This document shows positions 16,462 to 21,332 of a stretch of 21,332 bases of DNA, piece by piece. Position 1 is the first letter of the stretch, and every line of letters begins with the position of its first letter. The notes beneath the pieces were generated by a model. It was not told the DNA's origin, ran no database searches, and saw nothing but the letters and a program-made list of their open reading frames with translations. A program made the position numbers and the translations under genes. This DNA comes from an uncultured Elusimicrobia bacterium (GTDB lineage Bacteria; Elusimicrobiota; Endomicrobiia; Endomicrobiales; Endomicrobiaceae), in contig CALGGE010000029.1 of NCBI GenBank assembly GCA_937916125.1, positions 1 to 21,332 of the forward strand, read 5' to 3'.

Positions 16462-16503
16462 CAAACAAAAAAGAAAGGATTGCCGCTATGTCGCAACCCT
16501 TTC
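16462..16503 (-). terminator. Terminator after the prepilin gene
   Basis: On the minus strand GAAAGGGTTGC (16503-16493) pairs with GCAATCCTTTC (16483-16473), ten or eleven pairs with one mismatch, followed by TTTTTTG. It lies about 60 bp after the prepilin stop. Confidence 0.85.
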
Positions 16504-16565
16504 CCCCATCGAACCATTTCTATGCTATGATCCGAAATATTGAAATATTATTTATTAACTAAATA

Positions 16566-16994
16566 TCATACCCAACCCCAAAAAATAGTTTGTCCGCTTG
16601 TAATATTGTAATCCAAACATAAAGCATTGTCTCCGGAATTTCTTTCTATTTTTATTGCTTGAGGCATACTGACGCCTGCATAAAATTTGTAGGATAATAG
16701 AGTAGTACTTTGCACTCCTTGTGCACAAAACCAAGTAAAATATCTATTACCTCTTGCATCAATACCTAAAACTTCATGATTAGCTGTCCAAGAACCATGT
16801 CCGGCAAACATGCCATATTCGGAATAATATGCTTTTTGTGCAGAAAGAATAACTCCCAGTAATGAATACGCTTCGCTTAATTTTGCCTTAACGGTATAAT
16901 TTCTGTAAATAGGTACGGACACTACAGATAAAATAATAACGATTGCAATTGTAATTACCAACTCTACTAAGGTAAAACCTTTTAATTTTTTCAT
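16566..16994 (-). CDS. Orphan type IV prepilin-like protein
   Basis: The 142-residue protein has a short basic leader (MKKLK) and the prepilin peptidase site G-FTLVE, with the invariant Glu5 of the mature protein and a hydrophobic helix (LVITIAIVIILSVVSVPIY). The rest is a small pilin globular domain (YRNYTVKAKLSEAYSLLGVI, a common pseudopilin pattern) with two cysteines (WFCAQG and ALCLDY) that could form the C-terminal disulfide loop. Start at 16994 because AAGGAGG lies just upstream; the frame extends to 17024. No pilus assembly genes are near. It has its own promoter, a long leader and terminator, so it is a single-gene unit divergent from an XRE regulator. It may be a pilus subunit, a pseudopilin or a competence pilin. 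Confidence 0.9.
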   Translation of the reverse strand: MKKLKGFTLVELVITIAIVIILSVVSVPIYRNYTVKAKLSEAYSLLGVILSAQKAYYSEYGMFAGHGSWTANHEVLGIDARGNRYFTWFCAQGVQSTTLLSYKFYAGVSMPQAIKIERNSGDNALCLDYNITSGQTIFWGWV

Positions 16995-17201
16995 ACATCC
17001 TCCTTTTTCTTGATAATCTTTCAAAGATTAGTTATAATGTTAAAAAATATTAACTGCCGATACCGCCAAGAACCGGCAGTTTTTAGAAAGGATTTTTTGC
17101 TCGACAAGCATTCAACGAAATAATTCGTTGAGATCCTTTTAATGTATTTTTTTATTTAAAAGTAAATTTAGCGTTATTTATAACTCAATTTGTGCTATTT
17201 A
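16995..17201 (-). ncRNA. Structured leader RNA of the prepilin gene
   Basis: On the minus strand, from the predicted start near 17201: a closed multi-branch fold with outer stem AAAGGAT/ATCCTTT (17139-17133 with 17093-17087) enclosing an 8-bp hairpin TCAACGAA/TTCGTTGA (17131-17112) and a 4-bp hairpin TGCT/AGCA (17110-17098). Next is an 8-bp GC-rich hairpin AACTGCCG/CGGCAGTT (17081-17052) followed by TTAATATTTTTT, which looks like an intrinsic terminator, and a small hairpin (about 17028-17013) next to the Shine-Dalgarno. The layout resembles an aptamer plus transcription attenuator or a small RNA of about 150 nt. I recognise no known riboswitch consensus, including both cyclic-di-GMP classes. 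Confidence 0.5.
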
Positions 17202-17207
17202 TAACAC
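17173..17207. promoter_or_regulatory. Two operator-like palindromes, centres 21 bp apart
   Basis: GTTATTTATAAC (17173-17184) and GTGCTATTTATAACAC (17192-17207) are related inverted repeats (core TATTTATA) with centres 21 bp, about two helical turns, apart. They start immediately after the -10 of the prepilin promoter and cover its transcription start. The divergent XRE gene is the obvious candidate ligand. Confidence 0.6.
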
Positions 17208-17236
17208 ATTATATACGATTTTTTGATAAAAGTCAA
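17208..17236 (-). promoter_or_regulatory. Strong sigma-70 promoter of prepilin leader
   Basis: On the minus strand TTGACT (17236-17231), 17-bp spacer, TATAAT (17213-17208): near-consensus, the best promoter in the window. Transcription would start near 17201, giving a leader of about 200 nt. Confidence 0.85.
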
Positions 17237-17264
17237 GAGAAAAATTTTATTTTAAGGTGGGCGT

Positions 17265-17612
17265 ATGATAAAAGAAAAAACTTCTATTTCTAAAAAAATA
17301 AAACAGGCAATGTTTGATTCGGATTTAACTCAGCAACAGCTTGCCGACATTATAAAAACTGATCGGGGATTAATATCTTCTTGGACTTTAGGTAAAAGAA
17401 ATCCCACGATAAAATCTTTAAAAAAAATAGCAAAAGCCACAAATAAACCTTTACATTTTTTTCTTGATACTGAAGAAAATATGGACAGCTCAATAGAAAC
17501 AGAAAATAAAAATTTAAAGAAAGAATTGAAACTGAGAGATGAATTGATTGATTTTCTTAAGGAAGAAATTAAAAAATTAAAATCCGAAATGAAAAACAAA
17601 AATAATAAATGA
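17265..17612 (+). CDS. XRE-family helix-turn-helix regulator with coiled-coil tail
   Basis: The 115-residue protein has a Cro/CI-type HTH at about residues 8-65 (LTQQQLADIIKTDRGLISSW as the HTH, NPTIKSLKKIAKATNKP as helices 4-5), then a charged heptad-like helix about 72-113 (LKKELKLRDELIDFLKEEIK) probably serving dimerisation. No sensor or peptidase domain. AAGGTGG lies 4 nt before ATG. It is divergent from the prepilin gene; the intervening region has paired palindromes, so it probably represses the prepilin promoter and perhaps itself (a possible + strand promoter TTGTGC/TATACG overlaps one palindrome). The frame stays open for 32 codons after the TGA stop. Confidence 0.85.
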   Translation: MIKEKTSISKKIKQAMFDSDLTQQQLADIIKTDRGLISSWTLGKRNPTIKSLKKIAKATNKPLHFFLDTEENMDSSIETENKNLKKELKLRDELIDFLKEEIKKLKSEMKNKNNK

Positions 17613-17711
17613 GTGAAAAATAATACTGAAGAAATGGAAAATTTTTACGTAAGAGAAGATAATACCGATAATATTTATTATAATCATGCCATACAACAAA
17701 AAGAAGTTTAA
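17613..17711 (+). CDS. Possible 32-codon ORF in frame after the XRE stop
   Basis: A GTG immediately follows the TGA of the XRE gene in the same frame and opens 32 codons (NNTEEMENFYVREDNTDN and on, ending AIQQKEV) to a TAA inside the downstream terminator stem. No ribosome-binding site fits. It may be a remnant C-terminus of a longer regulator cut by a nonsense mutation, a readthrough extension, or chance. Confidence 0.25.
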   Translation: MKNNTEEMENFYVREDNTDNIYYNHAIQQKEV

Positions 17712-17746
17712 CCTGCCTTACCTACCGGGACTCGGTTAAACTTCTT
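17690..17746 (-). terminator. argF terminator (also XRE side)
   Basis: A perfect 13-bp stem, AAGAAGTTTAACC (17701-17713) with its complement 17734-17746, loop of 20 nt. On the minus strand it is followed by TTTTTGTTG, so it ends argF; on the plus strand there is no T-run, so it would work weakly for the XRE transcript. Confidence 0.85.
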
Positions 17747-17795
17747 GTTAACGGTTTATATTAAAATCAAAAATTTTATCACTACAAATCTGTAA

Positions 17796-18728
17796 CTATT
17801 TTATTAAATATATCATTGCTGATTTGTGAATATGCAATCTGTTTTCAGCTTGGTTAAAAATATTCTCTTCCTGTTCAGCCATAACTTCGGCGGAAATTTC
17901 TTCCCCCCTTACAGCAGGCAAACAATGAAGAACTATACAATTTTTATTGGCTTTATCGAGAAGTTTTTTATTTACCTGATACTTTGAAAATGCTTTATGT
18001 CTTTGAACGGATTCTTTTTCCTCACCCATAGAAATCCAAACATCGGTATAAATAACATCGGAACCTTTAATATCTTCTATATCGCTTGATATTTTGATAT
18101 TTGCTTTTGTCGTTTTGGCAACTTTTAAAGCTTCGTCTAAAAGCTCTTTTTGCGGCCCGTAACTTTTAGGCCCCAAAAGCAAAAAATTCAAACCGAGAAC
18201 GGCAGCAACTGCCAACCAGGAATTGGCAACATTGTTGGCATCGCCGACGAAAGATATTTTTAACTTTCTTAATTCATTTAAACTTTTTATTTTATATTTT
18301 TCGATTATCGTCATTAAATCGGCTAAAATCTGTAAAGGATGTTCTTTATCGGTTAAAGCATTAACTACAGGCACTGAAGAATATTTTGCAAATTCTTCAA
18401 TATATGAATGTTTAAAACATCTTATTACAACGGCATCCAAATATCTTGATAAAACTTTCGCCGTATCGTAAACGGATTCCCCCCTTGTAGTCTGTAATTT
18501 CTTTACATCCAAGTTCAAAGGTGTTCCGTCTTCCTGTGCCATAGCCGCGGAAAAAGACACCATAGTTCTGGTCGAGGGTTTTTCAAAAATAAGTCCTATT
18601 GATTTACCTTTAAGACGGAACTTTGATTTCTTTTCCTTTTTAAGGCTGATTGCCGACTGAATTATCTTCCAAATTTCCGAGGAAGACATATCGTATATTG
18701 ATAAAATATCTTTTTTTGCTTTTTTCAT
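17796..18728 (-). CDS. argF: Ornithine carbamoyltransferase
   Basis: The enzyme joins carbamoyl phosphate and ornithine to citrulline in arginine synthesis (or the reverse in catabolism). The 310-residue protein has the carbamoyl-phosphate loop STRT (52-55), HPLQ starting at His130, GDANNVANSW, the ornithine SMG loop (DVWISMGEE) and catalytic HCLP near residue 260. AAAGGTAG precedes ATG at about 7 nt. It stands alone between two terminators; no other arg genes are near, so biosynthetic and catabolic roles cannot be told apart. Confidence 0.94.
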   Translation of the reverse strand: MKKAKKDILSIYDMSSSEIWKIIQSAISLKKEKKSKFRLKGKSIGLIFEKPSTRTMVSFSAAMAQEDGTPLNLDVKKLQTTRGESVYDTAKVLSRYLDAVVIRCFKHSYIEEFAKYSSVPVVNALTDKEHPLQILADLMTIIEKYKIKSLNELRKLKISFVGDANNVANSWLAVAAVLGLNFLLLGPKSYGPQKELLDEALKVAKTTKANIKISSDIEDIKGSDVIYTDVWISMGEEKESVQRHKAFSKYQVNKKLLDKANKNCIVLHCLPAVRGEEISAEVMAEQEENIFNQAENRLHIHKSAMIYLIK

Positions 18729-18747
18729 GATAACTACCTTTTAAAAC

Positions 18748-18792
18748 ATAAAAACAAGAAGACTTTTTTTATTAAGATCTCCTTGTTTTTAT
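18748..18792 (-). terminator. Terminator between rplA and argF
   Basis: A 15-bp stem (18748-18762 with 18778-18792, one mismatch) of ATAAAAACAAG type; on the minus strand it ends in TTGTTTTTAT. It closes the secE-nusG-rplK-rplA transcript upstream of argF; rplJ/rplL do not follow, unlike the common order. Confidence 0.8.
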
Positions 18793-18810
18793 ATGATAAA
18801 CTTATTTTAA

Positions 18811-19494
18811 TTACATCTTTGAATTCTGATCGATATAAATACCGGGACCCATCGTTGAAGATACTGAAATACTCTTTACGTACTGACCTTTTGCCGCAGA
18901 GGGCTTTGCCTTAATAATTGCAGAAACAAGAGCTTTGATATTTTCAACAAGTTTGTCTTTTTCAAAAGAAGCTTTTCCTACGGAACAGTGAATAATTCCG
19001 AATGAATCGTTCTTGTATTCCAATCTTCCTTTTTTCAAATCCTTAACGGTGTTTTCAATATCAAACGTAACCGTTCCGGCTTTCGGGTTAGGCATTAAAC
19101 CTTTAGGACCCAATATCTTTGCAACTTTACTTAAATCTTTCATACAATCAGGCGTTGCAACCAAAACATCAAAATCAAGAACACCTTTTGTAATTTCTTC
19201 TATAATTTCCGTAGAACCTGCTTTATCTGCACCGGCTTTTTCGGCTTCAAGCTGTTTTTCGCCTTTAGCGATAACTGCAACTTTTCTGGTTTTGCCGATA
19301 CCGTTAGGAAGAAGAATTGTTCCTCTTACTATCTGATCGCTCTGTTTAGGGTCAATACCTAAACGGATGTGAAGTTCTACAGATTCGTCAAATTTTGCTT
19401 TTGCGGTCTGTTTTACCAAATCCGCAGCTTCCTCTACGGAATAAAGTTTGTTTGCATCTACCAACTTTGATAATTCTTTTAATCTTTTTGCCAT
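18811..19494 (-). CDS. rplA: 50S ribosomal protein L1
   Basis: The 227-residue L1 is full length: RLKELSKLVDANKLYSVEEA at the start, the GPKGLMPNPKAGTV signature and the ending SISVSSTMGPGIYID. L1 forms the mobile E-site stalk and in some bacteria represses its own mRNA. AGGAG lies shortly before ATG. It is separated from rplK by 100 bp, which holds a weak copy of the GTTGAACAGTTGA repeat unit (about 19551-19565). Confidence 0.97.
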   Translation of the reverse strand: MAKRLKELSKLVDANKLYSVEEAADLVKQTAKAKFDESVELHIRLGIDPKQSDQIVRGTILLPNGIGKTRKVAVIAKGEKQLEAEKAGADKAGSTEIIEEITKGVLDFDVLVATPDCMKDLSKVAKILGPKGLMPNPKAGTVTFDIENTVKDLKKGRLEYKNDSFGIIHCSVGKASFEKDKLVENIKALVSAIIKAKPSAAKGQYVKSISVSSTMGPGIYIDQNSKM

Positions 19495-19594
19495 TTTATT
19501 TCTCCTGTGGTTCTTTCGCTGTTTTAAACACAGCTCCCACTTTTTATAGTTTAACAGTTGAATAGTTTTCAGCTTATCACCTTTTCAGCTGTCG

Positions 19595-20029
19595 TTACTT
19601 TTGTTTTATATCAATTCCCATACTTCTTGCCGTGCCTTCAACCATCAATTTTGCACCTTCCAAATCGATAGCGTTTAAGTCCGGCATTTTCTGTTTTGCT
19701 ATTTCTTCAACCTGAGCTTTTGTTATTGAACCTACTTTTGTCTTGTTAGGTGTTCCGGAAGCTTTTGCAACTTTTGCTGCTTTTTTTATCAAAGCAGGAA
19801 CAGGAGGCATCTTTGTTATGAACGTAAAAGATCTGTCTTCATAAACGGTTATAACAACAGGCGTTGCCATACCTTGTTCCATTTTCTTGGTTCTTTCGTT
19901 AAACTGTTTACAAAAGTCCATTATATTTACACCCTGCTGACCTAATGCAGGACCTACCGGAGGTGCAGGATTTGCTGCACCTGCAGGTATCTGTAATTTA
20001 ATTTGTGTTTTTACTTTCTTTGGTGGCAT
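19595..20029 (-). CDS. rplK: 50S ribosomal protein L11
   Basis: The 144-residue L11 has the N-terminal domain ([20 protein letters not shown], then [12 protein letters not shown]) and C-terminal rRNA-binding domain ([20 protein letters not shown], then EGTARSMGI). It forms the GTPase-associated centre with 23S rRNA and is needed for RelA activation in stringent bacteria. AAGGAG precedes ATG. The 148-bp gap to nusG is unusually long and repeat-bearing. Confidence 0.97.
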   Translation of the reverse strand: MPPKKVKTQIKLQIPAGAANPAPPVGPALGQQGVNIMDFCKQFNERTKKMEQGMATPVVITVYEDRSFTFITKMPPVPALIKKAAKVAKASGTPNKTKVGSITKAQVEEIAKQKMPDLNAIDLEGAKLMVEGTARSMGIDIKQK

Positions 20030-20090
20030 TTTATATTTCTCCTTAAACTGCTGACAACGATATTTCTATTTGAGCATTTAGAAAATGTTG

Positions 20091-20157
20091 CTGTCGTTTA
20101 TTGCACATTGTACATTATACATTGTACATTGATTTAAGCTGCCGTAACATACAGCTT
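20091..20157 (-). repeat. Heptamer repeats and hairpin in nusG-rplK gap
   Basis: 20091-20131 reads on the minus strand as ATGT-ACAATGT-ATAATGT-ACAATGT-GCAATAA-ACGACAG, the same 7-bp tandem family as at 7268 and 10075. Just downstream of nusG, AAGCTG (20136-20141) and CAGCTT (20152-20157) form a 6-bp hairpin that has no good T-run. Confidence 0.75.
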
Positions 20158-20177
20158 TATTTTAATTCTATTATTTA

Positions 20178-20708
20178 TTATATTTTTTCTACTTGTAAGA
20201 AGTCCAATTCAACAGGCGTCGGTCTGCCGAAAATGGTAACCATAACTTTAAGCTTACCTTTTTCCTGATTGATTTCTTCAACAACACCGATAAAGTGTTT
20301 GAAAGGTCCTTCGGTAATTCTGACATTTTCTTCTTTCTCGAAAGAAACTGCCGGTCTCGGCTTAGCACTATCAGGATCAGCTGCCGCATTCAACAGAACG
20401 GCAACTTCGCTTTCTGCCATAGGAGTAGGTTTTACCCCGCCTAAAAAGCCGGTTACACCGGTAGTATTTCTTACTATCCAATACGTTTCATTGTTGATTA
20501 CCATTTCAATAAAAACGTATCCGGGATAAAATTTTTTCTTTCTTACTTTTTTCTTATTATTTTTAACGGAAACAACATCTTCCGTCGGGACAAGAACCTG
20601 AGAAATCATATCTTTCATATTCAAGTTCTCTACGGTTCTCTCAATGCTGTTTTTTACTTTATCTTCATGCCCCGAATAAGTATGAACCACATACCATTGT
20701 TTAGCCAT
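20178..20708 (-). CDS. nusG: Transcription termination/antitermination factor NusG
   Basis: The 176-residue NusG has the NGN domain (QWYVVHTYSGHEDKVKNSIE, then YPGYVFIEM and TGVTGFLGG) that binds the polymerase clamp and the C-terminal KOW domain (VRITEGPFKHFIGVVEEINQ) that contacts S10, Rho or NusA. GAGG lies inside the end of secE, 6 bp upstream, giving tight coupling with secE. Confidence 0.97.
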   Translation of the reverse strand: MAKQWYVVHTYSGHEDKVKNSIERTVENLNMKDMISQVLVPTEDVVSVKNNKKKVRKKKFYPGYVFIEMVINNETYWIVRNTTGVTGFLGGVKPTPMAESEVAVLLNAAADPDSAKPRPAVSFEKEENVRITEGPFKHFIGVVEEINQEKGKLKVMVTIFGRPTPVELDFLQVEKI

Positions 20709-20714
20709 TTTTTA

Positions 20715-20903
20715 TTACCTCAAATTTAAGATAATGCCTAAAATACCCGACAATATCATATCGACGAAACTGACAAACAAAGCCAGTATGATAACAAAGA
20801 CTACAACAACGATGGTAGTAGCCACAACTTCTTTCTTACCAAGCCATGTAACTTTTGTTAACTCAAAATAAGCGTCTTTTAAAAATTGAATTGCTTTACT
20901 CAT
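20715..20903 (-). CDS. secE: Preprotein translocase subunit SecE
   Basis: The 62-residue protein is the short one-helix form: an amphipathic N-terminal helix (QFLKDAYFELTKVTWLGKKE, with the conserved ELxKVxW) and a single transmembrane segment (about 28-50). It clamps SecY in the translocon; secY is not in this window. The start lies about 50 bp downstream of tRNA-Trp. Confidence 0.95.
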   Translation of the reverse strand: MSKAIQFLKDAYFELTKVTWLGKKEVVATTIVVVVFVIILALFVSFVDMILSGILGIILNLR

Positions 20904-20954
20904 AACAGCGTCTCACTATTAGAAATATTTTGATTCAAAACTCCGTCAAACAAC

Positions 20955-21025
20955 CGGGGGCAGATGGATTTGAACCACCAAAGCCGGTTTTGGAGACCGG
21001 AAGTTTACCGTTAGCCTATGCCCCC
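20955..21025 (-). tRNA. trnW: tRNA-Trp (CCA anticodon)
   Basis: A 7-bp acceptor stem GGGGGCA/TGCCCCC, anticodon stem CCGGT/ACCGG around loop CTCCAAA (anticodon CCA), T-arm with GGTTCAAATCC loop, discriminator G. CCA is not encoded. The D-stem (GGCT with AACT) has one mismatch and one G-U pair, so it is weak. The gene lies between rpmG and secE, a conserved position. Confidence 0.95.
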
Positions 21026-21036
21026 AGGTTAGTAAA

Positions 21037-21189
21037 CTATTTTGTTTCTTTATGCAAAACATGTTTTCCGCATGTCTTACAATATTTCTTAACTTCTAAT
21101 TTTCCTTCTTGTTTTTTACCTCTTGCAAAATAGTAATTTCTGTTTTTGCATTCGGTGCAAGCCATCGTAATAATTACTCTGTCGCCCAT
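21037..21189 (-). CDS. rpmG: 50S ribosomal protein L33
   Basis: The 50-residue L33 has the zinc-binding cysteines (ACTEC, then CKTC) and the ending [13 protein letters not shown] precedes ATG by about 6 nt. It sits between tuf and tRNA-Trp, 11 bp before the tRNA, so the tRNA is probably processed from the same transcript. Confidence 0.96.
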   Translation of the reverse strand: MGDRVIITMACTECKNRNYYFARGKKQEGKLEVKKYCKTCGKHVLHKETK

Positions 21190-21207
21190 TTTTTACTCCT
21201 AAATATT

Positions 21208-21262
21208 AAAAATCGCTTTGCGACTTTTTTGTTGAACAGTTGAACGAGATTCGCTCTGTTAA
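21208..21262 (-). repeat. Repeat units and terminator-like hairpin between tuf and rpmG
   Basis: On the minus strand AAAAGTCGC-AAA-GCGATTTTT (21228-21208) forms a 9-bp hairpin including one G-U pair and with a 3-nt loop, terminator-like but lacking a clear extra U-run. Beside it GTTGAACAGTTGAACG (21231-21246) repeats the unit seen at 10051 and 11140. The hairpin may attenuate transcription from tuf into rpmG. Confidence 0.6.
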
Positions 21263-21288
21263 ACGTGAAGTTTACTGCTAAGCAATTT

Positions 21289-21332
21289 TTAGTCGAGAAT
21301 CTTTGTTACTACTCCCGAACCTACCGTTCTTC
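21289..21332 (-). CDS. tuf: Elongation factor Tu, C-terminal end only
   Basis: Only the last 14 codons are inside the window: RTVGSGVVTKILD then TAA, which is the characteristic EF-Tu C-terminus of domain III. The gene continues beyond the right edge. The tuf-rpmG-tRNA-Trp-secE-nusG-rplK-rplA order is a common bacterial arrangement and supports the call. Confidence 0.9.
   Translation of the reverse strand, partial: RTVGSGVVTKILD

Noticed and set aside
16995..17201. Cyclic-di-GMP riboswitch (class I or II) before the prepilin
   Set aside because: The consensus bases of either aptamer are not found despite the suggestive gene context.
17610..17612. TGA recoded as tryptophan
   Set aside because: queD, murI and the prepilin gene end with TGA at sensible places and the tRNA-Trp anticodon is CCA.

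Overview
The window is about 21 kb of AT-rich bacterial chromosome using the standard bacterial code (TGA is a stop for several genes and the tRNA-Trp anticodon is CCA). Dense translation genes, a BatC/BatD pair, an orphan type IV prepilin with its own XRE regulator, OTC, and a queuosine-precursor/peptidoglycan operon suggest a low-GC Gram-negative-type bacterium. An Elusimicrobiota (Endomicrobium-like) origin fits best, but that is an inference from gene content and style, not proven.

Layout. 1-457: no gene; an unusually structured, inverted-repeat-rich stretch ahead of batC. 458-3009 (+): batC-batD, ending at a 16-bp bidirectional terminator shared with rplQ. 3095-7969 (-): the alpha-operon cluster, transcribed adk-map-infA-rpmJ-rpsM-rpsK-rpsD-rpoA-rplQ, with no secY before adk and a promoter of its own. 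8185-10026 (+): typA, divergent from adk. 10248-10979 (+): queE, between two near-identical inverted repeats. 11105-16387 (-): an operon with overlapping or closely spaced genes, in transcription order an exported protein of unknown function, an AMIN/Amidase_3 N-acetylmuramoyl-L-alanine amidase, murI, queD, queC. 16566-16994 (-): orphan prepilin with a 200-nt structured leader, divergent from an XRE repressor-like gene (17265-17612, +) across a promoter carrying two 21-bp-spaced palindromes. 17796-18728 (-): argF. 18811-21332 (-): tuf (3' end)-rpmG-tRNA-Trp-secE-nusG-rplK-rplA.

How parts fit together. Most genes are core translation and transcription machinery. queD, queE and queC together convert 7,8-dihydroneopterin triphosphate to preQ0, but queE is on the opposite strand from queD-queC and lies in a segment that inversion across its flanking repeats would make collinear with them. 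Intergenic gaps (adk/map, typA/queE, queE/queC, rplK/nusG, rpmG/tuf) carry one family of short repeats: a 7-bp tandem repeat (ACAATGT type), a GAACAAAAAGCG unit, a GTTGAACAGTTGA unit, and the GATTCTTCACTACGTTCAG type repeat.

The best candidates for something undescribed are the XRE-operator-structured-leader-prepilin module (16566-17612), the invertible-looking queE segment (10027-11163), the long imperfect inverted repeat at 81-318, and the exported 518-residue protein at 14831-16387.
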